DNA from: Paguma larvata
Taxonomy: Eukaryota > Chordata > Mammalia > Carnivora > Viverridae
DNA: 64,000 bases
NCBI GenBank assembly: GCA_030068075.1
Contig: JAINVK010001252.1
Span: forward strand, 58,081-122,080
Direction: 5' to 3'
Positions 53,586 through 62,060 of this stretch are shown here, piece after piece. The position numbers and the translations under genes were made by a program. The notes under the pieces were generated by a model, which saw only the letters and a program-made list of their open reading frames with translations, was not told the DNA's origin and searched no databases. Position 1 is the stretch's first letter, and each line of letters begins with the position of its first letter.

Positions 53586-55560
53586 TAACCATTTTTCAAG
53601 TGTACACTTGACATTGTTGTGCAACAAATCTCCATAACTCTTGTCATCTTGCAACACTAAAACTTTATACCTATTAAAACACAAATCCTCATTCTCCCCT
53701 CCCCTAGGCTCCTAGCAACCACCACTTGACTTTCTTTCTGTATGAATTTGACTACTCAAGGTACCTCATATAAGTGGAATGATACAGCATTTGCCTTTTA
53801 GTGGTTGGCTTATTTCACTTAGCAAAATAGTTTCAAGGTTCATTCATGTTGTAGCATGTGTCTGGATTCCTTCCTTTTTGGAGCCGTATATTCCACTGTA
53901 TGTATTAGCACATTTTGCTTATCCATTCATCTGCTGATGGCCCCTTGGGTTGTTTCTGCCTTTTGGCTGTTGTGAACAATGCTGCTGTGAACATGGGTAT
54001 GTAAATGTCTCCTGGAGACCCTACTTTCAATGTTTTTGAGTGTGTACCAGAAGTGAAATTGCTGGATTGTATGGTAATTCTACCTATAATTTTTTGAGGA
54101 AGTGTTATATTATTTTCCCCAGTGGCCGCACCATTTTACATTCCCATCAGAGTGCACAAGGGGTTCCATTTCTCCACATCTTTCCCAACATTTATTTTCT
54201 GTTTTCTGATACCAGCCATCCTAATGGGGGTGAAGTAGTATCTCATTGTTTTGATTTGTGTTTCCCTGATGATGAGTGATGTCGAGCATCTTTTTATGTG
54301 CTTATTGGCCATTTTTATAGCTTCTTTAAAGAAGATGTTAAAATCCTGGGCCCATGTTTTAATTGGTTTTTACATTTTTTAAATTGTTGAGTTGTAGGAG
54401 TTCTTTGTATATTCTGGATATTAACCCCTTCTCAGATCTATGATTTACAAATATTTTCTCTCCATTCTGTAAGTTGACTTTTCCCTCTGTTGATTTTATA
54501 TCGGGAAGGTTGAACACATTTCTTTATCTGGTTAAGATTCCTTTATTTTTATTTATTATTTTTTTATTTATTTTTTAGAGAGAGAAAGAGTGTGAGTGGG
54601 TGAAGCGGGCAGAGCGAGAGAGGGAGAATCTTAAGTAGGCTCCACACTCAGCATGGAGTCTGACATGGGACGTGGTCCCACGACACTGGAATCACTATCT
54701 GAGCTGAAATCTCCACTATCCTTTAATTCAGTAAACAATATCGGTGGCTTTAAAAATATTAAACTATTTTTGAATTCTTGGGATAAACTCAACTTTGTCA
54801 TGGTATGTTATGTTTTTTTATATGCTGAGGGATTTGGCTTGCTAATATTTGTTTAGGATTTTTTGCATCTTTATTTATTAATTAAATGGGCTTAATAATT
54901 TTAATTTCCCATATTGTCCTTGTTTAGATGTTGGTGTCAAAATTATACTAGCCCAGTCATTGTGCAGTTGTGGAGTTGCCTCTAGTTTCTCTATTTCTTG
55001 GAAGAATTTTCTTAGTTTCTTTTGTTCCTTAAGTTTAGTAGTAGAACTCTTGTAAACTGTTTTGGCTTAGTGTTCTCTTTGTTAGAATATTTTAATTGCT
55101 GTTCTAATTTTATTCACATTTTTATTTCTTTAGTAATGGTTTTCATAATTTTTTTCTAGGAATGTATCAATTTTATCTAAATTTTAAACTTAGTGGCATA
55201 AAGTTGTGGAAGCATTCCCATAGCCTTTTAATCTCTGCAGTATTGGTAGTTCTCTCTCTTTTCTCATTTGTAATATTTTAAATTTGGACTTCTCTCTGTT
55301 GGATCATTTTCCTTAGAGGTGTTTCTTGATTATTCTTTTCAGACTTATTAGAAACTAACTTTAAACATTCCTTTCTTGTTTCTTTTTGATTGTTTTCTAT
55401 TTCATCAATTTAGGTTTCTATCTTTACTTTATCTGCCCTTCACCATGTAGGTCCCCTTACCTCCTTCTTTATGTTATTATTGTCTGATATGCTCCATCTA
55501 CATATATTGAAAAGTTCATTGGAAAATATTATAATTTTTTCTTTCAGCCATCATCATGTT
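53586..55560 (-). mobile_element. old L1 (L1M-type), 3' UTR and ORF2 part
   Basis: Left to right: 3' UTR (ttgacattgttgtgcaacaa, tgactactcaaggtacctca, tataagtggaatgatacagc), ORF2 end (tgttgtgaacaatgctgctg, tgatgagtgatgtcgagcat, ctttgtatattctggatatt), then after a SINE more ORF2 (tgaattcttgggataaactc, ggcttgctaatatttgttta, tcatttgtaatattttaaat). ORF2 is full of stops and indels. The whole is on the minus strand. Confidence 0.85.
54545..54712 (-). mobile_element. felid SINE, diverged and partial, inside L1
   Basis: ttttttagagagagaaagag, gcgggcagagcgagagaggg, aatcttaagtaggctccaca, cactatctgagctgaaatc. Head lost. Confidence 0.75.
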
Positions 55561-55624
55561 TTAAAGAGCTCCAGAAGAGAAAACCAGTTTAGTATATTTA
55601 TCCAGATATTTCCCATTTCTGTTG

Positions 55625-55896
55625 CCCTTCCTTCATTTTTTTAAAGATTTTTTTGATGTTTATTTATATATTTTGAGAGAGAGAGAGAGACAGAGAGAGT
55701 GCACTCATGCGTGCCCAAGTGGGGGAAGAGCAGAAAGAGAGGGAAAGACTGAGAATTTCAAGCAGGCTCTGTGCTGTCAGCACAGAGACTGACATGGGGC
55801 TTGATCTCATGAACTGTGAGATCATGATCTGAACCAAAATCAAGAGTTGGATGCTCAACTGACTGAGCTGCCCAGGTGCCCCACCCTTCCTTCATT
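55625..55896 (-). mobile_element. felid SINE with 13-bp TSD
   Basis: Body about 55638-55881, with an expanded GA run and the head end gagctgcccaggtgcccc. cccttccttcatt on each side (55625-55637, 55884-55896). Confidence 0.95.
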
Positions 55897-55902
55897 AAAA
55901 AA

Positions 55903-56008
55903 ATGTTTATTTTTTATTTTTTATTTTTAAGTAATCTCTACATCCAATGCGGGGCTTGAATTCACAACCCCATGATCAAGATTGCATGCTCTCTAGACTG
56001 AGCCAGTC
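55903..56008 (-). mobile_element. short tRNA-Lys SINE, head rearranged
   Basis: tttttaagtaatctctacat, ccaatgcggggcttgaattc, acaaccccatgatcaagatt, gcatgctctctagactgagccag; the end runs into a perfect inverted repeat (55990-56014) rather than the usual ccaggcgcccc. Confidence 0.85.
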
Positions 56009-56014
56009 TAGAGA

Positions 56015-56518
56015 CTGGATGCTCTGAGTTTCCCTTAGGTACCATTTCTTTTCTGTCTGAAGATTTTTCTTTAGCAATCCTTTTAGAGTCAGTCTGCTAT
56101 TGATGAATCTTTGTTTTCCTTCAATTGGGAATGCCACTTGATTCATCTTCCTTTCTGAAGGATATTTTTTCTGGGTATAGAATTCTAGTTTGGCAGTTCT
56201 TTCTTTTTCTGCATCAGAAACTATCGTGCTGCTTCCTTCTGGCTCCCATGCTTTCTGATGAGAAATCCATGGGATTTAAGTGGTCGTTCCTCTTTTGGCA
56301 ATATGTCACTTTTCTCTGGCTGTTTTAGAGATTTTTTTTCTTTGTCTTTAGATTTTAGCAGTTTGATTTTGATATGTTTTGGTATATATTTCATTGAGTT
56401 TATTCCATTAGGGGTTTTTGAACTTACTGAGTCTGTAAATTTATATCCTGCTAAATTTGTGAGTTCATTTCCCAGAGAGGGAAAAATTGCCAATTCTTTT
56501 CCACTTCAGCACAAATTT
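56015..56518. repeat. old interspersed repeat, probably LINE-derived
   Basis: ttctgaaggatattttttct, gggtatagaattctagtttg, cttccttctggctcccatgc, tttctgatgagaaatccatg, attttgatatgttttggtat, gtttttgaacttactgagtc match a very common T-rich mammalian repeat, possibly an old L1 subregion. Family not assigned. Confidence 0.5.
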
Positions 56519-56765
56519 GAATTCTGGTTTTTCTTTTTTCTTTTTTTTTTAAGTTTATTTTTTTTTGAGAGAGAAACAGGGCACAAGTGGGGGAGGGGCA
56601 GAGAGAGAGGGAGACACAGAATCTGAAGCAGGCTCCAGGCTCTGAGCCGTCAGCATAGAGACTGACCCACGGCTTGAACCCACAAACCGTGAGATCATGA
56701 CCTGAGCTGAAGTCAGTGCTTAACCAACTGAGCCACCCAGGCGCCCCTGAATTCTGATTTTTCTT
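56519..56765 (-). mobile_element. felid SINE with 18-bp TSD
   Basis: Body 56537-56747, head end gagccacccaggcgcccc. tgaattctggtttttctt and tgaattctgatttttctt (56519-56536, 56748-56765) differ at one base. Confidence 0.96.
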
Positions 56766-57212
56766 ACCCAAGTTGCTTGCTACTGTTTACTTTTCAGAGT
56801 CCTCAATTTGTCTGGATTCTGCTCATGCATTCAGTGGGACATATGGTATGGCATGTACTCACTCCATCTTTCTTAAAACTGGAAATTTAGAGAAGGTCTT
56901 TGGAAACAAAATTCTGAGTTGAGGTTTTTTTGGACCACTAAATTCCGAGCTTGAGTTATTTGGGGTCACCAGGATAGAACTGTGGATGCTTCTTACTAGA
57001 CTTTCTACCTTGTCTCCTGTTTTATGCACTTCTCAAGACCTAGATAACAAGAGCTCATGTTACTGAGCTTGGCCAATGACCTCAAGGGAGGAGCTGGCTT
57101 TGGTGCTCTCTGGTAAGTAATTTTACTTAGAACTCTTTAGTTCCTGACTTTACGTGGTGTTGCCTCTGAGTGTTCTTTACTTTCTTGATTATTTTAAAAA
57201 AGTATTATTAGT
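56766..57212. other. unassigned AT-rich sequence
   Basis: Continues the T-rich old repeat for some distance. No gene recognised. Confidence 0.3.
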
Positions 57213-57330
57213 TGGGGTGCCTGGCTGGCTCAGTCCATGGAGCATGTGACTCTTGATCTCAGTGTTGTAAGTTTGAGCCCCACATTGGGTAGAGAGATTA
57301 CTTAAAAACAATAAAAATAAATCTTTAAAA
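57213..57330 (+). mobile_element. short tRNA-Lys SINE
   Basis: ggggtgcctggctggctcag, agcatgtgactcttgatctc, gtaagtttgagccccacatt, gggtagagagattacttaaa. Flanks attattagt and attattaggt suggest a short TSD. Confidence 0.9.
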
Positions 57331-57441
57331 ATTATTATTAGGTAATAAACATTTTATTCAATATTTTGCATTGCTTTCAGCAATTGATTTGGCCAGCTTA
57401 TCAGTCCACCATTTTTCTGGTCATGGAAGTCCAAAAAGAAA

Positions 57442-57689
57442 CATATTTTGGGTTACTTTTTTTTTTTTTTAGCGTTTTTATTTTATTTTTTGAGAGACAT
57501 AGAGACAGAGCGTGAGCAAGGGAAAGGCAGAGAGAGAGGGGGACACAGAATCCGAAGCAGGCTCCAGGCTCTGAGCCATCAGCACAGAGCCCGACGCGGG
57601 GCTTGAACTCACAGACGGTGAGATCATGACCTGAGCTGAAGTCGGCCGCTTAACCGACTGAGCCACCCAGGCGCCCCATATTTTGGGTT
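57442..57689 (-). mobile_element. felid SINE with 13-bp TSD, well preserved
   Basis: Body 57455-57676 with poly-T tail and head end gagccacccaggcgccc. catattttgggtt is exact on both sides (57442-57454, 57677-57689). CpGs are well preserved, so a young copy. Confidence 0.97.
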
Positions 57690-57993
57690 CCTAATCATAC
57701 TTACTACTTAGCTGATCTTGTAAAAGGTGACTTCATGGATATGTGCTGTTTTCCTAATGGGACTTTCCATTTATTTATGTTTATTCAATTCGTCTTCTTT
57801 AAACAGTGTTCGAAAGTGATAATGAAATACACAGTGTTTCAAGAAGTCAATATATTTTCTGTAAAAATTTAATCCATACTTAATACCTGATATACAAGTG
57901 AACAAAGCTATGTGGAATATTTCAAAAATGGTAAAGCACTATATAAATGTAAGATGTGATTAGATAAATACTTTTAAATCTCTTTATATGTAA
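57690..57993 (-). other. possible 3' UTR with two polyadenylation signals
   Basis: AT-rich, repeat-free sequence downstream (minus strand) of the candidate terminal exon. AATAAA occurs on the minus strand at 57780-57785 and 57770-57775, about 210-225 bases after the stop codon. This would suit a short 3' UTR if the exon is real. Confidence 0.25.
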
Positions 57994-58133
57994 TCAGACC
58001 ATGAAGAGTAAATTAAAAAGATAATCCACAATAAATGCCTGAGTAGAATCCCCAGGGGCTGATGAGGACCAGCTGCACACCTGTCTTTTACAGATTTCAA
58101 GGAGCTTCTGCACATGAACTTGAACCAGATTTT
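57994..58133 (-). CDS. candidate terminal coding exon, unidentified protein
   Basis: On the minus strand a branch-like ctgac and pyrimidine-rich gcctctgctggttttataag precede an exon starting at 58133. One frame then encodes about 46 residues to a TGA at 57994-57996. It starts (x)NLVQVHVQKLLEICKRQ, continues through a Ser-rich link and ends in IVDYLFNLLFMV, giving an amphipathic helix, a polar loop and a hydrophobic C-terminus. An in-frame TAA just upstream means the exon model needs the splice. Two AATAAA signals follow. I do not recognise the protein, and no partner exon was found from 58134 to 64000, so it may instead be a relic or chance frame. Confidence 0.27.
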
Positions 58134-58467
58134 CTTATAAAACCAGCAGAGGCAGTCAGTTAAGCAATGCATCCCTCGGGAAGATCATTGCCAAATATGA
58201 TTTCTGTATAGTCATAACTCTGGTCTGTTTATATGGCATTTTATAGTTTGTTTACAGTGATGGAAGGACACACTTAGGAGTTATTTGTGATATTTGCAGG
58301 GTCTGACATAAAAAAACAAAACATGTGTTCCTGTACTTCGGGTTCTTTTTCTCATTGGCCCCTTTGTGGTGGCACATCTGTACATTGTATCTGAGATGGC
58401 TGCAGAGTGTGGCTTTCTCTGTGCGACTAATCAAAACCCCAGGAGGGCTAATGGTTTAGAATAATTC
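58134..58467. other. unique AT-rich sequence
   Basis: Repeat-free, and would be intronic if the adjacent exon is real. A second acceptor-like minus word (tgttttttta...tgtcag) lies at about 58302-58318. Confidence 0.35.
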
Positions 58468-58625
58468 GGAACGCGGGCTTTGGTGGCAGGGGCTGTTCTG
58501 GCTCTGCCCCCATGGACTGTGTGACTCTGGAGGAGCTCTTTCCCCTTGCCCGCAAGATGGAGATAATTATCCTCATCTTCTAGAGCCTTGGTGGGACTTG
58601 AGAGAGACAGGCCATATAGTGCTTA
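58468..58625 (+). mobile_element. MIR SINE
   Basis: ctgttctggctctgccccca, tggactgtgtgactctggag, gagctctttccccttgcccg, agatggagataattatcctc (MIR core), gccttggtgggacttgagag. Confidence 0.7.
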
Positions 58626-58698
58626 TTTCAGTATGCAGGAAAACTTGGGAACAAGTGTCTATAAAACAGTTCACCCTCAATCCTCAGACTATGTTTAG

Positions 58699-58841
58699 AG
58701 CAGCGATTCTCAACCTAGACAGATCATTAGACTCACCTGGGAAGCTTTGAAAAACCCGTGGCCTAGGCCACACCCAAGAATAATTCTAGTAGAATCTCTG
58801 GGTGCGGGGCAATTCCGGTGTGCGACAAGGTTGAGACTCAT
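58699..58841 (+). mobile_element. MER5A-type hAT-Charlie element
   Basis: Starts agcgattctcaacctagaca, then agactcacctgggaagcttt, ggcctaggccacacccaaga, tagaatctctgggtgcgggg, and ends caaggttgagactcattg. The ends are inverted (gattctcaacc against ggttgagactc), as expected for MER5. Confidence 0.8.
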
Positions 58842-59189
58842 TGTGGGGCCTTGAAAGGAGGTTAGCAGCATCAGATCCTACGGGAAGATGCTGAAGTTTC
58901 TGTGGGAGCCCCCTCTGCTATGCATGCCGGCTCACCTGGTGAGCACATGCTGGTCTCACGAGGACATTCGCCTGGGTAGGAGAGCAGGGAAGCCCAGTGT
59001 GTGCAAAGGCTCTGAGGTTGCAGAGGTTAAAGATGACTGGAGGAAACCGATGAAGGTCATGGAGGCTGCAGAGCAGAGAGAGGGTGAGGAGGGCCAGGGA
59101 GGGGGCAGATGTGGACCTTGGTACAAGGGAAGAGGATTCAGGCTGGAGTGGGCCTGGGTCCCATAGAGATGCTCAGTGGTGCCCAACGA
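58842..59189. other. unassigned, possibly old repeat
   Basis: cagtgtgtgcaaaggctctg and gcagatgtggaccttggtac resemble a common 'tgcaaaggccctgaggcagg' repeat but are too diverged to assign. Confidence 0.3.
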
Positions 59190-59300
59190 GTTTGTCATCT
59201 GTGCTGAGGCTGGTTTTAGGTGTGATCTTGGGCGTCTTTCTTCCCTTTGGGGGCCTCAGTTTCCCCATCCATGAAACGGTGGAATTGGAGCAGTGTTCTC
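59190..59300 (+). mobile_element. MIR SINE fragment
   Basis: ggtgtgatcttgggcgtctt, gggggcctcagtttccccat, ccatgaaacggtggaattgg is the MIR core. Confidence 0.7.
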
Positions 59301-60019
59301 ATGAGCCTTGTGCCCACATTCCCTACTTCCAGAAGCCTCATGGCTGTCGTCCTCCGGACCTCAAGCCTAGTAGACTGGCCACTAACTTGGCTTTCACATG
59401 ACGGTGGTGCATCCCTCTGCTGCTTTCTAAGAAGGGCCCACCGAGCCCCCGCGAGGGCAAGGATTCCCTTCCGCGTTTCCCAGTGTTTTCCCGAACACCA
59501 GTGATGTGCTGTATCAGTGATGGCCACCCCGTCACGCTCAGAGAATCTCTGCAGTCTCCAGAGCTTCCGAAGCTGTTTTCTTTCTTCTCCATTAGGATGG
59601 AGACGCCCTTCTCACTGCTTCTGCCCCAGTGATGACAGCAAGTCTCCCCGAGACACCAAGAACCTCAGGTGGGTTCTGCCGCCCACACTCAGGGACTGGC
59701 CTGGAGCAGACACCTCTCGTGACTGGGGCAAGAAGGAGATGTGTCTCTTCTGATTCCTTGTCACCGGTCCTCGTTGGGACAGTGGGCCGGAGGCACGCTG
59801 TCCTATCCTTCCGAGCTCCCCATTGTGCTGCCCTCCAAACCAGGCCCCACGCCTTTCTTCCTTCCAGAGGCTTCTCTTCACAGGGGGTTTTGTTTTGCTC
59901 CTTGATATTCAGAGACCGTCATTACCTTCATTTGCATTTAGGCCTGATGTTTAACCATGGAATGAACATCTGGTTTCCTTTAACGGAACTTCAAACCTTA
60001 GAGGTCAGTTGGTGCTTTG
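59301..60019. other. unique sequence
   Basis: No gene or clear repeat. Overlapping frames on both strands lack domain character. Confidence 0.4.
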
Positions 60020-60382
60020 AACTACATGTGTGTGTCTCCCCCAAATTTAGTACTGAAACCTTAACCCCTAATGCGACAGATGGTATTCGAAGGTGGGGCT
60101 TTTGAGAGGTAATTAGGTCACGAGGGTGAAGCCCCCATGATGGGATGAGTGTCCTTACAAGAAAAGATCTAAGAGTGATCATCTCCCCCACCCTCCCTGC
60201 CATGCAAAGACACAGAGAGAAGGTGGCCGTCTACAAACCGGGAAGAGACCTCACCAGACCTTGACTATGCTGACACCTTGATCTTGGACTTCTACCCTCC
60301 GGAACTGGGAAATAGAAATGCCTGTTATTTAAGCCGCACTGTCTGTGGTCCTTCTGTTAAGGCAGGTCCTGCTAAGACAGCT
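60020..60382 (+). mobile_element. MaLR LTR (MLT1/MST type), plus
   Basis: tgtgtgtctcccccaaattt, gaaaccttaacccctaatgc, gcttttgagaggtaattagg, atgagtgtccttacaagaaa, cacagagagaaggtggccgt, gacaccttgatcttggactt, cactgtctgtggtccttctg. Confidence 0.88.
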
Positions 60383-60464
60383 GGGTGGGCATTTTGAGCC
60401 AGAGGAGAACTTTTCTGTTGCCTTAGGTGCTTTAGGCTTATCCTTGTCTCAGCGAGCACATGCG

Positions 60465-60836
60465 TGTTAGTCCGCTCGAGTGGCCACAGCAAAGTACCAC
60501 GGACGGTGCTGGGGGAGTGGTGTGTACACAACGAACATTTATTTTCTCACAGTTCTGGAGGCTGGAAGTCCAAAATCACGGTGTCCTCCTGAGGCCTCTC
60601 TCCCTGCCTTGCAGATGGCTTCACGTGGTCATCTCTCTGCATGTCTGTGCCCTAAGCTCCTCTTCTCAGGAGGACACCAGTACTATTAGATTAGGGCCGA
60701 CCCTCACGACCTCATGTGAATTTAATCACATCTTTAAAGGCCCTATTTCCAAATACGGTTGGTCACATTCTGAGGTGCAGGGGGTTTCGACTTCAACATA
60801 TGAAAGTCGGGTTAGGGCACACCATTCAGCCCCAAA
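60465..60836 (-). mobile_element. MaLR LTR (MLT1 type), minus
   Basis: cgtgttagtccgctcgagtg, gcaaagtaccacggacggtg, ttctcacagttctggaggct, gtccaaaatcacggtgtcct, ccttgcagatggcttcacgt, ttagattagggccgaccctc, tttaaaggccctatttccaa, cattcagccccaaac. Forms an inverted pair with the LTR at 60020. Confidence 0.9.
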
Positions 60837-60936
60837 CAATTTCCTTAAATGCTGAATGGGGGAATTGAGGCACCGGACTAGATGTTTACTAAGCTTGGAA
60901 ACAATATTTGTCGGATCGAAAGTGTGAACATAAAGG

Positions 60937-61247
60937 GATGGTGGTGATGGTGGTGACGGTGGCCGAGGTGGGTGGCAGAGTGGTGATGGTCTTGGTGGTG
61001 GTGGTGGTAGCAGTGGTAGTGGTGATGATGGCAGTGACAGTGGTGGTGGTGACAGGTTGGCGGTGGTGATGATGGTGGTGGTGACAGGGTGGTGGCAGTG
61101 GTGGTGATGATGGTGGTGGAGATGATGGTGGTGGTGGTGGTGGCAGTGGTGATCGTGGCAGTGCTGATGGTGGTGGTGGTGATGGGCATGGTTGTAATGG
61201 TGGTAATGGTGGCTGGCGGTGGTGGTGGTGGTCATGGTGGTGATGGG
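60937..61247 (+). repeat. GTG/GATGGT-rich minisatellite
   Basis: About 310 bp of degenerate GGTGGTGAT and GGTGGCAGT type units. The plus strand reads as Val/Met-rich and the minus strand as His/Thr-rich frames, which are artefacts. Confidence 0.95.
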
Positions 61248-61270
61248 CGTGTGTGTGTGTGTGTGTGTGT
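61248..61270. repeat. (GT)n microsatellite
   Basis: About eleven GT units directly abutting the minisatellite. Confidence 0.95.
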
Positions 61271-61615
61271 ATCCTCCCCTAACCCATATGGTAGGAATGA
61301 CTTGGCACCCAGCTTATGGGAGACACCCCCACACCCACCCCAAGATCTGTTGTTTGGAGACACATTTTAAAACACATCTTCATTCGTTACCTTTTCCTTT
61401 TAAAATAATTGCTGAAAATATCAGCGCCAAAATAGGGAAAACTTGATGTGATCAATTTAATCTCTAGTACACAAATACTTTTTACTCTTATCTTCTCAAT
61501 GTGCCATTTGAGTAAGGAGTTAGAGAAATAGTATATCAAAGGTAGAACTCAAATAGTCTTTGGAAAAGCCCTTCTTTTGTGTTGGTGATTATAAGAAGAT
61601 CTCTACTGAAGAACT
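61271..61615. other. unique sequence
   Basis: Nothing recognised. Confidence 0.3.
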
Positions 61616-61854
61616 CTATTTTAAAAACTTTACTTATTTACTTTTTAAAATTTATTTATTTATTTTGAGAGACTGAGAGAGAGAGAGAAAGCATGGCGCA
61701 GGGGCAGAGGGAGGGAGAGAGAATCCCCAGCAGGCTTCGCACTGTCAGTGCAGAGCCTGACATGGGGCTCAAACTCACAGACCATGAGATTATGACCTGG
61801 GCTGAAGTCGGATGCTTAACCGACTGAGCCACCCAGGCAATCCTATTTAAAATT
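61616..61854 (-). mobile_element. felid SINE
   Basis: Body about 61630-61841, with (ATTT) tail, GA stretch, gcaggggcagagggagggag, ggggctcaaactcacagacc, head end gagccacccaggcaatcc. ctattttaaaa and ctatttaaaa flank it. Confidence 0.94.
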
Positions 61855-61959
61855 CAAGTTAGTATTCATTTTTCTATAATTCATAATAAAACAAGTGATG
61901 GGCTTCACACCTATTGATTTCTTCCCTCTTTCCAAAGGCCTCTTTTCTCTTACGCTCGT

Positions 61960-62060
61960 GTATTGAGCACCTCGTATGTGCCAGGCACTTTGCTGGACTC
62001 TGTGACATGGTCTTACCTTCAAGAAGCTCAGTCTCACGGGAAAGACAGACAAGTGAGCTG
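61960..62060 (+). repeat. old interspersed repeat, family unassigned
   Basis: tattgagcacctcgtatgtg, ccaggcactttgctggactc, ttcaagaagctcagtctcac, gggaaagacagacaagtgag is the common 'ttgagcacctactatgtgccaggcac' repeat. Confidence 0.5.

Noticed and set aside
60878..61235. His/Thr-rich (minus) and Val/Met-rich (plus) frames
   Set aside because: Translation of the GTG minisatellite.
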